A stretch of 64,000 bases of DNA from an uncultured Siphonobacter sp. (GCA_913775095.1 CAJYIW010000003.1:85205-149204); one strand, 5' to 3'; shown: positions 34,723-44,810, numbered from the stretch's first letter. Numbers and translations are program-made. Notes: a model not told the origin generated them from the sequence alone.

Positions 34723-34786
34723 CAAATATATCATCCCCACTAAGCCCTTACTCCCTGAAATTTGCTATCCACTGACTGTATTTTGA
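34723..34786 (-). promoter_or_regulatory. Promoter module of the SusC operon
   Basis: Minus strand: TCAAAATA (34779-34786), 22 bases, AGGGAGTAAG (34747-34756), 16 bases, TATATTTG -7 box (34723-34730). Elements and spacings are identical to those ahead of the GH51 operon at 28627-28690. Confidence 0.75.
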
Positions 34787-34841
34787 TATTTTTTATAATA
34801 ATTATTATACTTTTTTGCATATAAGTATCCATTACCTCACC

Positions 34842-34870
34842 AAAAAAGCCACCTTTTCGGGTGGCTTTTG
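34842..34870 (-). terminator. Terminator after glmS
   Basis: AAAAGCCACC pairs with GGTGGCTTTT; on the minus strand a TTTTTT run follows. Confidence 0.85.
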
Positions 34871-34888
34871 AAACTCAGTGGGTGCGTA

Positions 34889-36727
34889 TTACTCAACCGT
34901 AACGGATTTAGCCAGGTTACGGGGCTGATCGACGTTGCAACCCCTCATTACCGCTATGTAATAGGACAATAACTGTAGAGGAATGACCGAAAGCAGAGGA
35001 GTCAGGATTTCGTGCGTTACCGGAATTTCGATGACGTGGTCAGCCATGGTAGGAATCAGCTTATCGCCTTCCGTCACTACGGCAATCACCTTCCCTTTCC
35101 GGGCTTTTACTTCCTGAATATTCGAAACAATTTTTTCGTAGGACTGATCTTTGGTAGCAATGAACACCACGGGCATGTCCTCATCAATCAGGGCAATGGG
35201 ACCGTGCTTCATTTCCGCCGCCGGGTAACCTTCCGCGTGGATGTAACTGATTTCCTTGAGCTTCAGGGCTCCCTCAAGGGCGACTGGAAAATTCAGTCCG
35301 CGACCGAGGTAAATAAAATTACGGGCATCACTGAATAAGGCCGAAATCTGCTCGACTTTCTCGGCATTCTTCAGTACTTTTTCAATCTTCTCGGGGATTC
35401 GTTCCAGTTCAAACAGGAAACGGCGGAAGGTATCTTCGTGTAAGTTTCCCTTCCGACGGGCCACGGCAATGGCCATCTGGGTTAATACCGAAACCTGGGC
35501 CGTGAAGGCTTTGGTAGAAGCTACGCCAATTTCAGGTCCGGCATGCGTGTAAGCTCCCGCGTGAGAAATACGGGGAATGGACGCACCCACGACGTTACAA
35601 ATCCCCAGAATAATGGCTCCTTTCGATTTGGCCAGCTCCAGAGCGGCCAGGGTATCCATCGTTTCGCCTGACTGGGAAATAGCAATCACCACATCCCCTT
35701 CCTGAATAATGGGGTTGCGGTAACGGAATTCAGAGGCGTATTCAACTTCTACCGGAATTCGGGCGAGTTCTTCAAATATGTATTCAGCGACCAGTCCCGC
35801 ATGCCAGGAAGTACCGCAGGCCACGATGACGATCCGCTGGGACTTGGCGATATCATCGAGGTAATCCCGGAGTCCGCCCAGAACCAGATGTCCTTCATCG
35901 GCGTTGACCCGGCCCCTTAAACAATCTTTCACTGAACGCGGCTGCTCGAAAATTTCCTTTAACATGAAATGTTCGTAACCGCCTTTCTCAATCGCTTCCA
36001 GCTCCAGCTCAATGTGCTGAATGTAGGGCGACTGAATTATATTCTCAATGTTTTTAACGGTCAGTTCTCCCTCGCGAACGACAGCAATCTGAAAATCGTC
36101 GAGGTAAATAACGTTGTTCGTGTATTCAATAATGGGCGTAGCATCGGAAGCGAAAAAATACTCCTGCTCCCCTACGCCAATCACCAGCGGCGAACCTTTG
36201 CGGGCGGCAATGAGCTGATCAGGATGATTCTTACTCATCACCACGATGGCATAGGCTCCGACTACTTCCTGCATGGCCAGTCGCACGGCTTCTTCAATGG
36301 AGCAATAAGTCTCCTTTTGAATGTCTTCAATGAAATTAATGAACACTTCAGAATCCGTATCCGAACGAAACACGTAGCCTTTATTCTGCAAATTCAGCTT
36401 AATGGCTCCGTAGTTTTCGATAATGCCATTGTGAATGATCGCGAGGTTTTCTGAATGAGAGTAATGCGGGTGCGAATTCCGGTCACTGGGTTCACCGTGG
36501 GTAGCCCAGCGGGTATGCCCAATGCCCACGTGACTGGACAGATTTTTATCCTTCAGCGATGCCTCCAGATCCACTACTTTTCCTTTCTTTTTGAAGACAC
36601 TTAACCCTTCTTCTGTACATAAAGCTACTCCTGAGGAGTCATAGCCCCGGTATTCCAGACGTTTCAGACCTTTGATGATCAGGGGATAAGCTTCCCGATG
36701 CCCCACATAAGCGACAATGCCACACAT
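34889..36727 (-). CDS. glmS: Glutamine-fructose-6-phosphate aminotransferase
   Basis: Makes glucosamine 6-phosphate from fructose 6-phosphate and glutamine, the entry to UDP-GlcNAc. The 612-residue protein starts MCGIVAYVGHREAYP with the catalytic Cys as residue 2, followed by the GATase II domain (HTRWATHGEPSDRNSHPH, HNGIIENY). Two SIS domains follow, with ACGTSWHAGLVAEY, AISQSGETMDTLAAL and AYTHAGPEIGVASTKAFTAQ, and the conserved end PRNLAKSVTVE closes the sequence. Length is standard. It is transcribed alone. Confidence 0.98.
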   Translation of the reverse strand: MCGIVAYVGHREAYPLIIKGLKRLEYRGYDSSGVALCTEEGLSVFKKKGKVVDLEASLKDKNLSSHVGIGHTRWATHGEPSDRNSHPHYSHSENLAIIHNGIIENYGAIKLNLQNKGYVFRSDTDSEVFINFIEDIQKETYCSIEEAVRLAMQEVVGAYAIVVMSKNHPDQLIAARKGSPLVIGVGEQEYFFASDATPIIEYTNNVIYLDDFQIAVVREGELTVKNIENIIQSPYIQHIELELEAIEKGGYEHFMLKEIFEQPRSVKDCLRGRVNADEGHLVLGGLRDYLDDIAKSQRIVIVACGTSWHAGLVAEYIFEELARIPVEVEYASEFRYRNPIIQEGDVVIAISQSGETMDTLAALELAKSKGAIILGICNVVGASIPRISHAGAYTHAGPEIGVASTKAFTAQVSVLTQMAIAVARRKGNLHEDTFRRFLFELERIPEKIEKVLKNAEKVEQISALFSDARNFIYLGRGLNFPVALEGALKLKEISYIHAEGYPAAEMKHGPIALIDEDMPVVFIATKDQSYEKIVSNIQEVKARKGKVIAVVTEGDKLIPTMADHVIEIPVTHEILTPLLSVIPLQLLSYYIAVMRGCNVDQPRNLAKSVTVE

Positions 36728-37057
36728 ACTATTGATTTGACTTGGATAGGTTAATAAACGGGATTGGACCGATCAGATCGCAGGCTTCCAGACGTCACTG
36801 GCTGGGTATTCTGATCAAGTACTTCAAATGAACACTATCCCGGTTAAATTCAAAAATAATCGGGCGATTATTTTATGTAAATACCTATAAATCAGACAAT
36901 TGATTAATTATTTTAAATTATGATCTTAGAATAATAAAATATTTTCAAATGAGATTTTTCCTGTTTCCAAGCTCTAACAATCAAAACATCAATAAAAAAG
37001 GCGATTCCAATTCTGGAATCGCCTTCTTGACTGAAGCTATATTCGCCTCACAGTCTA
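36728..37057. other. Gap upstream of glmS
   Basis: Holds the glmS upstream region, with a possible TATTTTTG box read on the minus strand near 36860, an AT-rich stretch, and the terminator of the DUF2383 gene at its right end. No gene was recognised. Confidence 0.55.
36994..37025 (-). terminator. Terminator after the DUF2383 gene
   Basis: A perfect 12-bp stem AAGGCGATTCCA / TGGAATCGCCTT with ATTC loop; on the minus strand it is followed by a T-run. Confidence 0.88.
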
Positions 37058-37534
37058 TTAATCTAATTTAGCGTGCAGATCGCGGTATTTTTTAACCGCA
37101 TCGTGTGAATCTTTCAATTTGGCCTTCTGAGTACTGATCAGCTGACGAATGTCCGTTGACATGCTAGCGTCTGATTCCAGAGCCGTTTGATAGGCTTCCT
37201 GAGCTGCATCTTCACCGAACTCGCAGTTTTCCAGAATGGCTTTACGATCGTTGCCCGTAAAAGCTGCTTTCACGTCCATCCATACGCGGTGGAATTTACC
37301 AGACGTAGTGGTTTCATCGGTTGGTGAACCACCCAGATTTACAATCTCGCGGCTTAATTCATCGCGGTACGTACGGCTTTCGTCCGACAAACGATTGAAC
37401 AAAGCTTTCAGATCTACGTCTTCCAGTTCCGCTTCGTTTACTGCTTTTTCATATCCTGAAATCCGGTCGTTATTGATACGTACCAGATCATTCAATACCT
37501 CTACTAATTTTTCGTTCGTTACTGTAGTTTCCAT
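37058..37534 (-). CDS. DUF2383 (PA2169-type) four-helix-bundle protein
   Basis: A 158-residue soluble, mostly helical protein. The opening LVEVLNDLVRINNDRISGYEKAVNEAE, the RLSDESRTYRDELSREIVNLGG stretch and the GKFHRVWMDVKAAFTGNDRKAILENCEFGEDAAQEAY core match the PA2169/DUF2383 family of ferritin-like four-helix bundles, often stress-associated. Acidic and His residues that could bind metal are present, but the classic ferritin motifs are not complete. It is monocistronic with its own terminator. Confidence 0.88.
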   Translation of the reverse strand: METTVTNEKLVEVLNDLVRINNDRISGYEKAVNEAELEDVDLKALFNRLSDESRTYRDELSREIVNLGGSPTDETTTSGKFHRVWMDVKAAFTGNDRKAILENCEFGEDAAQEAYQTALESDASMSTDIRQLISTQKAKLKDSHDAVKKYRDLHAKLD

Positions 37535-37706
37535 GACTTATAGATTTTTTATGTGGTTGATAGACACGTTTATTGACTTTAAAAAAATAGTCCCGCCATA
37601 TAAACATCTATTAATCAAACACTTACATCTTTATACAATCTAATAGCCTGTAGAAAAACGTACCCGAACGAGTAGAAGTGGGAAATTGATTTCAATCAAT
37701 CCGCGG

Positions 37707-38732
37707 CTATTTATTTAGTACTAATTCGTTTTTCGCCAGAGTAATAGACTCTACTTCTTCCATCATCTGTCTGGAGCCAATGCATAACGGACTCCGCTGG
37801 TGCAGATTCCTGATTTCTACGTCCATGATTCGCTGGTTACCGTCGGTTGCCAAACCACCCGCCTGCTCAACGATGAAAGCCAGCGGATAGCATTCATACA
37901 GCAAACGCAGCTTTCCATGAGGCGTTTTCGCCGTCGGCGGGTAGAAATAGATACCTCCTTTCAACAGGTTCCGGTGAAAATCACCGACCAGAGAGCCAAT
38001 GTACCGCGAAGAATACCGACGCGTCCGGCAAGTATCCAGGTAATGGGTAATGGCTTCCGGAAAATCCAGAGCATTTCCGTCATTAATGGAATAAATAGAA
38101 CCATTTTCAGGAATCTGGATGGTTGGATACGAGAGGAAGAATTCACCCAGGGAAGATTCGTAGGTAAAGCCATTAACTCCATGACCCGTGGTATAGACCA
38201 AAACGGTTGAGGAGCCATACAGGACATAACCCGCCGCAACCTGAGCCTCTCCGCCCTGCAGAAAATCATCCATATTTACCTGGGTACCTACGGGGCTTAA
38301 TCGACGATAGATCGAGAATATGGTTCCGATGGATACGTTTACGTCAATGTTAGAAGAACCGTCCAGCGGATCAATGGCCACCACGTAACGGGCATCGTCA
38401 TTCCCCGTCATCACGATATTTTCTTCCTCTTCTGACACAATCCCGGCGACTTCCCCCCCATTGCGTAAGGCCCGCATGAAGCGGATGTGAGCAATCATGT
38501 CCAGCTTTTGCTGCACTTCTCCCTGAATATTCGAGGTGCCAATGGCTCCGGTAACGTCTACTAATCCGGCTTTGTTGATTTCACGGTTTACGATCTTTGC
38601 GGCGATGGCAATATCCCGTAATAATTGAGATAATTCTCCGGTAGCAAAGGGAAAAGCCTCCTGGTTACGTTTGATAAAGCGATCCAGGGTAACGCCGACG
38701 GGCAGAGCGATGGTTTCATCCAGAAAAGTCAT
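37707..38732 (-). CDS. fbp: Class 1 fructose-1,6-bisphosphatase
   Basis: Gluconeogenic enzyme that hydrolyses fructose 1,6-bisphosphate. The 341-residue protein carries the metal-binding motif [26 protein letters not shown], the upstream EEEENIV acidic segment, the substrate loop [23 protein letters not shown] and [24 protein letters not shown]. Standard length for the class 1 family. It is transcribed alone, with 291 bases of mainly AT-rich sequence upstream. Confidence 0.98.
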   Translation of the reverse strand: MTFLDETIALPVGVTLDRFIKRNQEAFPFATGELSQLLRDIAIAAKIVNREINKAGLVDVTGAIGTSNIQGEVQQKLDMIAHIRFMRALRNGGEVAGIVSEEEENIVMTGNDDARYVVAIDPLDGSSNIDVNVSIGTIFSIYRRLSPVGTQVNMDDFLQGGEAQVAAGYVLYGSSTVLVYTTGHGVNGFTYESSLGEFFLSYPTIQIPENGSIYSINDGNALDFPEAITHYLDTCRTRRYSSRYIGSLVGDFHRNLLKGGIYFYPPTAKTPHGKLRLLYECYPLAFIVEQAGGLATDGNQRIMDVEIRNLHQRSPLCIGSRQMMEEVESITLAKNELVLNK

Positions 38733-39023
38733 GGGAAAGGTTCGTTTTTGGTTGGTTGCTTATAAACAGTTTATAGAGATATGGATTTCATGCGGCAATA
38801 CCCTTTCACGAGCAGAGCTGGTCAAAGCTCAAACCCAAGTTGATTTCTGCGAACAGAAATGATCCTGATCGATTTATTAAAAAAATTAAAGAATAATCAT
38901 TAGGAAAGAGGCTAAGAAACGCTGATTATAAGACGTTTAAAGCCCGATATAACCCTTGCCTTTTCTAAGAAAAATCTAATACTTTTTTTGCAGATACTAA
39001 TATCAGAGCTATTCCCAGCGGAA

Positions 39024-39959
39024 TCAGGAAGGATTTTCAGCCGTTTTTTTCTTCCAGGCAATCAGCACTCCTCCGCTGATAATCAGAAGAATACCTACGA
39101 TCATCAAAAAGGAAGGCCAGGGGTCGCCCAGCATGGAACCGAAGAGGAGAGAAAAAACAATATTGGAATACCCCACCGCCGAAATACGACCCGCTTTATC
39201 CATGCTCAGAGAACGGGTCATGCATAACTGAGCCAGCAAGGCCGCCAGTCCCATCACCAGGAGTACGACCCACTCCCAGCCCTTCGGCCAGACAAACCGG
39301 CCAATGAGCCAGTGACTGACATCCGGCAACATACTTCCGATACTCATGGAAAGAGCCGGCAGGATTAATCCCGATAACATGAAGGAAAGGACAATAGCCC
39401 GGGTATCGTAATACCGATTCAGCCCGCGAATAGCCAGATAGGAAATAGCGGTCAAGAGGGCACAGCTCAGGCCAATGAGGTGCCATCGGAGAGGCATAGT
39501 TACGTCGGGCCGGAAAATGAACAAAATGCCCAGAAAACCCAGGCCAATGGCCGTCCACTCCCGGCGATTCAGCTTTTCACCGAAGAACAGAAATGAAAGG
39601 ATACTCAGGAAAATGGGATACGTGTACTGATACGCCGAGGCCGTTCCCAGGCTCAGGGTTCGAACCGAATAGAAGAGCATATATAAGGAGGCCGTTCCGA
39701 CCACTCCCCGAAAAATCAGCAACAGCGGCTTTCCACCGGGCTGTTGCATGGGCTTCTGTCTTAGGCTGATGAGAATGGAAATGACTCCTATAACGTTTCG
39801 GAAAAACACCAGTTCCACCGCCTCGAAACGGGAGCTCAGCTGTTTCGCCAGGAGGGTCATGGCGGCAAACAGAAAGGAAGCCAGCAACATCAAAGCAATC
39901 GCTGAGGACGTATAACGTTGGTAGAAAGACTTTTTCGCGGGGATACTGGTTTCAGTCAT
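39024..39959 (-). CDS. EamA/DMT family transporter
   Basis: A 311-residue membrane protein with about ten hydrophobic helices in two repeated halves, as in the drug/metabolite transporter family. EamA-type landmarks include FRNVIGVISILISLRQ in the first half, the SLGTASAYQYTYPIFLSILSFLFFGEKLNRREWTAIGLGFLGILFIF stretch between halves and FSLLFGSMLGDPWPSFLMIVGILLIISGG near the end. It probably exports a small metabolite. It is 36 bases upstream of the start boundary of the AI-2E gene on the same strand, so the two may be co-transcribed with the AI-2E gene first. Confidence 0.9.
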   Translation of the reverse strand: MTETSIPAKKSFYQRYTSSAIALMLLASFLFAAMTLLAKQLSSRFEAVELVFFRNVIGVISILISLRQKPMQQPGGKPLLLIFRGVVGTASLYMLFYSVRTLSLGTASAYQYTYPIFLSILSFLFFGEKLNRREWTAIGLGFLGILFIFRPDVTMPLRWHLIGLSCALLTAISYLAIRGLNRYYDTRAIVLSFMLSGLILPALSMSIGSMLPDVSHWLIGRFVWPKGWEWVVLLVMGLAALLAQLCMTRSLSMDKAGRISAVGYSNIVFSLLFGSMLGDPWPSFLMIVGILLIISGGVLIAWKKKTAENPS

Positions 39960-39995
39960 GAAGGGAAGTCAGCTTATCTGGGGTCAACCCTTTTT

Positions 39996-41099
39996 TTAGT
40001 CCGCTCGTTCCCAGAAACGCATCCAGCGTGGAAACATGGATTGACGGGCATCTTCGGGCTGGTCGTCACCAATCAGGATTCCCCAGGACTCCAGTCCTTC
40101 TACCCGATCGAAAACTACTTTCATCAGAGCAATGGCCGGAATGGACAGAAACATGCCTGAAACCCCCGCCAGGGCTCCACCCACCAGTACGCCAACGATG
40201 GACACCAGGGCGTTCACCTTCACTTTCGAGCCCACGATCATCGGAACAAGGATGTTGTTATCAATGAATTGCACCACCAGAAAAACGCCCACAACGCCCA
40301 GCAAAACGCCGGGATCAGGATTGTTAATAAAGGCAATGAGAACGGCCAGAACCGTAGCCACAATACCACCGATGTAAGGAATCAGGTTGAGAATGGCCGC
40401 AATGGCACTCAGCATGATGGCGTACTCTACTTTTAAAGCCAGTAAGCCAATGGCGTTCATCACGGCCACACAAACCGTTTCCAGTAATAAACCTACTACG
40501 TAACTCTGAATGACCGTCTTTACCTGCCCGATGATTTCCCAGACTTTGGGAGCAGACTCTTCGGCAAACAGGGAGACCATGAATTTAAGCAGCATGGCCC
40601 GGTAATACAGCAGCAGAAAAATGTAAATAGGTAACAAAGCCAGCGTTCCCAGGGGACCGGAAATGGCCGAAATGGCCCCATTGCTTTGCAGACTTTCCAG
40701 CGTCTTCTCCTGAACCTGTTTCACATACTGAGCCTGTTTACCGTAACTCACCCGGTATTCACTGCGGATCCAGCGGCGGGCATCGCGGTAAAAATCATTG
40801 ATATGAGCCTGTAGTTTGGGAATATCGTCGGAGAAGTCGGCAATCTGTACGGAAATAAAAAAGCCCACCGCAATCAGCAGCGACATGGCCAGTAACAAAG
40901 TCAGGCAGATGGCAATCACCTTATGAAATCCCCGCTTCATAAACCAGGCTTCCAGGGGACGTAATAATACGGCCAGTAAGCCCGCCAGTGCCAGCGGAAT
41001 AATTATTTCTTGACCAACGTAGATTCCATACGTCAAAAGAGTAATGATGATCAGCACGTGTGAGACACGATGGTAGAAAGGACGGCTGGACGAAGGCAT
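39996..41099 (-). CDS. AI-2E family transporter
   Basis: A 367-residue inner-membrane protein with paired N-terminal helices, a long soluble stretch (about residues 80-150), then the family's C-terminal helices, with IAAILNLIPYIGGIVATVLAVLIAF and DNNILVPMIVGSKVKVNALVSIVGVLVGGALAGVSGMFLSIPAIALMKVV, the latter the diagnostic AI-2E segment. Members export quorum-sensing furanone or, in others, ions; the cargo here is unknown. It is the first gene of a likely pair with the EamA gene. Confidence 0.93.
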   Translation of the reverse strand: MPSSSRPFYHRVSHVLIIITLLTYGIYVGQEIIIPLALAGLLAVLLRPLEAWFMKRGFHKVIAICLTLLLAMSLLIAVGFFISVQIADFSDDIPKLQAHINDFYRDARRWIRSEYRVSYGKQAQYVKQVQEKTLESLQSNGAISAISGPLGTLALLPIYIFLLLYYRAMLLKFMVSLFAEESAPKVWEIIGQVKTVIQSYVVGLLLETVCVAVMNAIGLLALKVEYAIMLSAIAAILNLIPYIGGIVATVLAVLIAFINNPDPGVLLGVVGVFLVVQFIDNNILVPMIVGSKVKVNALVSIVGVLVGGALAGVSGMFLSIPAIALMKVVFDRVEGLESWGILIGDDQPEDARQSMFPRWMRFWERAD

Positions 41100-41305
41100 G
41101 ACGTTACAGTAAAAGGTGGAATCCGTGTGCGTAGGTTAGGGAATACAAACATCCTGAAGCAGATTTTGCGAACCTGGCCTGCTTAAAATCTGAATAAAAA
41201 CTCAATTCTAATTAGAAAGTTTTAAGGAATCAATCTCGTCGAGTTTATCAGAAGAACTTCGAGGATTTTTATATCTTGCCTCCTTAATTACTTGTTTCGA
41301 GACCA

Positions 41306-41680
41306 ATGAAAAAGCAGATTATTTTTACCCCGAACGCTCCCGCACCCATCGGCCCTTATTCCCAAGCCATAAAAATTGACGGTAGAGTATATGTTTCAGG
41401 CCAGATTGCCGCTGATTTAGCCGCCAGCGGAGCCGGCGTTGCCGAAGAAGCCCGCCAGGTGATGATTAGCATTGGAGAAATCCTGCACGCAGCTGGCATG
41501 AATTATCACAACATTGTCAAGACCAGCATTTTCCTGAAAGACATGAATGATTTCACCGTGATCAATGGAATTTACGGCGAGTTCTTCTCAGGTGACTATC
41601 CGGCCCGTGAAACCGTTCAGGTGTCCCGCCTGCCTAAAGATGTGTCCGTAGAGATTTCAGTAATTGCGATGGAAGACTAG
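41306..41680 (+). CDS. ridA: RidA family reactive-intermediate deaminase
   Basis: A 124-residue protein of the YjgF/RidA family that hydrolyses 2-aminoacrylate and related enamines released by PLP enzymes. Conserved: APAPIGPYSQAIKI at the N-terminus, VYVSGQIA, NYHNIVKTSIFLKDMNDFTVINGIYGEFF, and the RETVQVSRLPKDVSVEISVIAM end containing the catalytic Arg. Length is typical. It is monocistronic with its own terminator. Confidence 0.97.
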   Translation: MKKQIIFTPNAPAPIGPYSQAIKIDGRVYVSGQIAADLAASGAGVAEEARQVMISIGEILHAAGMNYHNIVKTSIFLKDMNDFTVINGIYGEFFSGDYPARETVQVSRLPKDVSVEISVIAMED

Positions 41681-41708
41681 GTTCCTTCGTCGTTTACTGT
41701 TTCATATG

Positions 41709-41743
41709 GCGGCCTGTGAAATTCACAGGCCGCTTTTTGTTTT
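41709..41743 (+). terminator. Rho-independent terminator after ridA
   Basis: GCGGCCTGTGAA pairs with TTCACAGGCCGC, followed by TTTTTGTTTT. Confidence 0.9.
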
Positions 41744-41749
41744 ACCCTA

Positions 41750-41848
41750 GAGACGTCCATTGATGGCGTCTCAGCCGGAAGATGAAAATCATAAGAAGGT
41801 AACAAAACCACTTCTTGACCAGACGCCATCAATGCACGTCCCTACGTA
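41750..41848. repeat. Inverted-repeat element, copy B
   Basis: Left end TAGAGACGTCCATTGATGGC, right end reverse-complemented GTAGGGACGTGCATTGATGG; about 100 bp overall. The core runs in the opposite direction to that of copy A at 1984-2096, and the ends match copy A closely. It carries no gene. Confidence 0.75.
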
Positions 41849-42021
41849 GGTTATGGCTTATTTTCGGTTTGCCTTTCAAAATCCTCTCCTGACCTATAGG
41901 GCTTCTCCTTTCAACCGAAACCTGACGATGGCAAACAGAGCACTGTTAATAGCTGTTAATTGATTCATAATCAAGGATCATTCTTCTATATTTGGCTAGT
42001 CAACCTTAGTCCGCTCCAGCT

Positions 42022-42813
42022 ATGAAACCCATCCTCTACTTCATTCTATTTTTAGCCACTACCGCCTGTACCCGAACCGGCATCCGGCTTAACTCTCTCC
42101 ATTCCGACACGCAACACGAAGAGGGCCTGCAGGTGGCCCGTCAGCTAAGCCAGGACCTGAAAGTGGTCACTGCTTTTGAAAGCGTGTATCGAAGCCGCCA
42201 GCGAGGAACCAGTATCGAATACCTCATTTTTGATACGGAAGTAACCAACATTAGTGAACATCCCCTGGAGGTTAAGCCTGGTGATTTCGAAATTACCGCT
42301 CTGGATGACAAGAAAAACGTAGTTCTGAAGGGCTACTCAGGAGTCTGGACTCAAAAGGCCCTTGATCCTGATCAGGAACTCATTCGGGTGGATCGTCAAA
42401 TGCAACAGGAACAGAAAGTTCTGAAGTTTAATAAAGTCTTCAATACCGTATTGCTGATTGGGTTAGCAGCCGCCGACATTTCCAACCAGACCAATAACCG
42501 ACAGAGTTACCGCGAATTTGCTTCGAAAAGTGCGGGAATTGCCGGGGGCTGGCAAGCCCTGGCCATCAAGCGGGTAACCGATCGCCAGCGTTTTGCCAAT
42601 CGGATGGATCAGCTTAGTTGGGAGAAAGGAAACTTTCAACAGGAAACCTTTCGCCGAACCGTCCTGAATCCCGGAGAATCCGTACGCGGAAAAGTATTAC
42701 TGGAATCCAACCGGGAGGCCGCCTATTACCGGGTCGACTATCCCGTTACTCAGCAACCCATTTCATTTTTATTTGAACAGAAACTGGTCCGGGAGAAAAA
42801 ACGCCGCCGGTAA
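42022..42813 (+). CDS. Lipoprotein of unknown function
   Basis: A 263-residue protein with lipoprotein signal MKPILYFILFLATTACTRT (lipobox TTAC, Cys16). A beta-rich region follows (IEYLIFDTEVTNISEHPLEVKPGDFEITALDD), resembling the extracellular Ig-like folds of DUF4352-type proteins, then a helical part with a hydrophobic stretch (FNTVLLIGLAAADIS), then a second beta region ending VREKKRRR. It is not assigned to a named family here. It ends at a bidirectional terminator shared with rny. Confidence 0.65.
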   Translation: MKPILYFILFLATTACTRTGIRLNSLHSDTQHEEGLQVARQLSQDLKVVTAFESVYRSRQRGTSIEYLIFDTEVTNISEHPLEVKPGDFEITALDDKKNVVLKGYSGVWTQKALDPDQELIRVDRQMQQEQKVLKFNKVFNTVLLIGLAAADISNQTNNRQSYREFASKSAGIAGGWQALAIKRVTDRQRFANRMDQLSWEKGNFQQETFRRTVLNPGESVRGKVLLESNREAAYYRVDYPVTQQPISFLFEQKLVREKKRRR

Positions 42814-42816
42814 ACC

Positions 42817-42847
42817 AAAAGAGCCTCGCTGATAGCGAGGCTCTTTT
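42817..42847. terminator. Bidirectional terminator between convergent genes
   Basis: A perfect 14-bp stem AAAAGAGCCTCGCT / AGCGAGGCTCTTTT with a GAT loop. A and T runs on the two sides serve both the lipoprotein gene and rny. Confidence 0.9.
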
Positions 42848-42864
42848 ACTAGACACAGGTTAAC

Positions 42865-44436
42865 TTATTTAGCGTAAGCCACTGATCGCATTTCCCGAAT
42901 AACGGTCACCTTAATCTGACCGGGATACTGCATATCTTTCTCGATTTTCTGAGAAATGTCGTAGCTCAGCTGACTTGCTTTTTCGTCCGTTACATTATCG
43001 GAATCCACGATAACCCGTAACTCCCGACCTGCCTGAATGGCGTAGCACTTATCTACTCCATTGAAATTGAGAGCCAGAGCTTCGAGGTCTTTCAGACGCT
43101 GGATGTAGCTCTCCATCATTTCCCGACGGGCTCCGGGACGTGAGCCGCTGATGGCATCACAAACCTGAACAATCGGTGAAATCATGCTGGTCATTTCGAT
43201 TTCATCGTGGTGAGCACCAATGGCGTTGCATACTTCGGGATGTTCCTTGTATTTCTGAGCCATTTCCATACCCAGAATTGCGTGAGGTAACTCGGGTTCT
43301 TCGTGCCACACCTTTCCGATGTCGTGCAGTAAGCCCGCTCGTTTCGCCAGTTTTGCATTCAGGCCTAATTCGGAGGCCATTGTTGCACAAAGCTTGGCTA
43401 CCTCGCGGGAGTGTTGCAACAGGTTCTGACCATACGAAGAACGGAAACGCATCCGGCCTACCATCTTGATCAGTTCAGGGTGTAAGCCGTGAATGCCCAA
43501 GTCGATTACGGTTCGTTCGCCGATCTCAACGATTTCATCTTCGATATTTTTCCGCGTTTTCGCTACTACTTCCTCAATCCGGGCGGGGTGAATCCGGCCG
43601 TCCTGAACCAGGCGATGTAAGGAAAGACGGGCAATCTCCCGGCGAACGGGATCAAAACCTGAAATAACGATGGCATCGGGCGTATCATCAACGATGATCT
43701 CTACACCAACGGCTGATTCCAGCGTGCGAATGTTACGTCCTTCACGACCAATGATTTTGCCTTTGATATCGTCGGATTCGATGTTGAACACCGATACGCA
43801 GTTTTCAATGGCCTGTTCCGCTGCCGTCCGCTGAATGGTTTCAATAACGATCTTCTTCGCTTCCTTGGTCGCCGTAAGTTTGGCTTCCTCTACGATGTTT
43901 TTCACATAACTGGAGGCCCGCGTTTCCGCTTCGGCCTTCAGGTTATCCACCAATTGCTGACGGGCTTCATCGGCGGTCAGACCCGCAATGCGTTCGAGCT
44001 GGGCAATGGCGTTCAGACGGGCTTTTTCAGCTTCGTCCGTTTTTTTCTTGATCGATTCCTGCTGCTGGGTAACCTGCTGTCTCTGCTTTTCCAGCTCATC
44101 CTCTTTACGCTTCGACTGGTCACGCTGCTGATTAACCTGACGCTCGAGGTCCTTCAGTTTTGCTTCGTTTTCCTGAAGAATACGCTTGCGTTTATTGGTT
44201 TCTTCCTCGAATTCCGCCCGGCGTTTCAGAAAATTTTCTTTTGCTTCAAGAATCTTCTGATTCTTGATATTCTCGGCCTTCTCCTCGGCATTTTTAATAA
44301 TGTCTACAGCTCTGATTTCAGCTTCGGCGTCACGATTTTTAATCGTTTTTCCTAAAAAATACCGAGTTATCAAGAACACTATTGTCGCTGTAACGAGGGT
44401 ATCGAGCAAATACGATAGAACATGGCTATCCTGCAT
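42865..44436 (-). CDS. rny: Ribonuclease Y
   Basis: A 523-residue membrane-anchored endoribonuclease that starts mRNA decay. One N-terminal membrane helix ([21 protein letters not shown]) is followed by a long coiled coil (about residues 40-170), a KH domain ([43 protein letters not shown]) and an HD domain ([42 protein letters not shown]). Length and domain order are standard. It follows zapA on the same strand by 92 bases. Confidence 0.97.
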   Translation of the reverse strand: MQDSHVLSYLLDTLVTATIVFLITRYFLGKTIKNRDAEAEIRAVDIIKNAEEKAENIKNQKILEAKENFLKRRAEFEEETNKRKRILQENEAKLKDLERQVNQQRDQSKRKEDELEKQRQQVTQQQESIKKKTDEAEKARLNAIAQLERIAGLTADEARQQLVDNLKAEAETRASSYVKNIVEEAKLTATKEAKKIVIETIQRTAAEQAIENCVSVFNIESDDIKGKIIGREGRNIRTLESAVGVEIIVDDTPDAIVISGFDPVRREIARLSLHRLVQDGRIHPARIEEVVAKTRKNIEDEIVEIGERTVIDLGIHGLHPELIKMVGRMRFRSSYGQNLLQHSREVAKLCATMASELGLNAKLAKRAGLLHDIGKVWHEEPELPHAILGMEMAQKYKEHPEVCNAIGAHHDEIEMTSMISPIVQVCDAISGSRPGARREMMESYIQRLKDLEALALNFNGVDKCYAIQAGRELRVIVDSDNVTDEKASQLSYDISQKIEKDMQYPGQIKVTVIREMRSVAYAK

Positions 44437-44528
44437 TTCTCTGTATGGTTATATGATAGTGGAACCAAACAGTCCTCTGCCGGAGGCCGTCAAAAGTGAA
44501 GAAAACGGAGATTTTATCCTTGTATTAA

Positions 44529-44810
44529 TCAGTTCTTTAAAGCCGGACTGACTAATTCATCCATCATTTCGAGTTGGGCGAAAGCCTGATGCTGCAACGC
44601 ATTAAGTTTCAGGTTGGTAACCATGCAAAAAAGCATAACACGAGTCATCCGTTCGTGCATACTGTGTACGTTTTCCTTCTCGAGTAATTGTTGCATTTGC
44701 TGGTTCAATAATCTGGCTGCTTCCCGAACGTAGAGTTCATCTTCCTTCGGAATATTCATTTCATATTGAGTGCCTGCTAGCTGTATGTGGATGGTACGGT
44801 TAGTTCCCAT
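44529..44810 (-). CDS. zapA: Cell division protein ZapA
   Basis: A 93-residue FtsZ-ring associated protein. The N-terminal dimerisation part (IHIQLAGTQYEMNIPKEDELYVREAARLLNQQMQQLLEK) and the C-terminal helix (MTRVMLFCMVTNLKLNALQHQA) match ZapA. It is flanked by rny downstream and a small coiled-coil gene and pheT upstream, an order seen in many Bacteroidota. It bundles FtsZ filaments at midcell. Confidence 0.92.
   Translation of the reverse strand: MGTNRTIHIQLAGTQYEMNIPKEDELYVREAARLLNQQMQQLLEKENVHSMHERMTRVMLFCMVTNLKLNALQHQAFAQLEMMDELVSPALKN

Larger units (their letters stand above)
34478..34888. other. susC leader, promoter and glmS end
   Basis: Between the susC-like start and the glmS stop. 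It holds the roughly 240-base 5' leader, an inverted repeat at 34686-34709, the promoter module at 34723-34786 and the glmS terminator. A hairpin-like CATCCCGTCC/GGACGGGATG pair near 34530 could form in the leader. Confidence 0.6.
41681..42021. other. Gap after ridA with terminator and repeat element
   Basis: Contains the ridA terminator, copy B of the TAGAGA inverted-repeat element and the upstream region of the lipoprotein gene. No gene was recognised. Confidence 0.6.
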
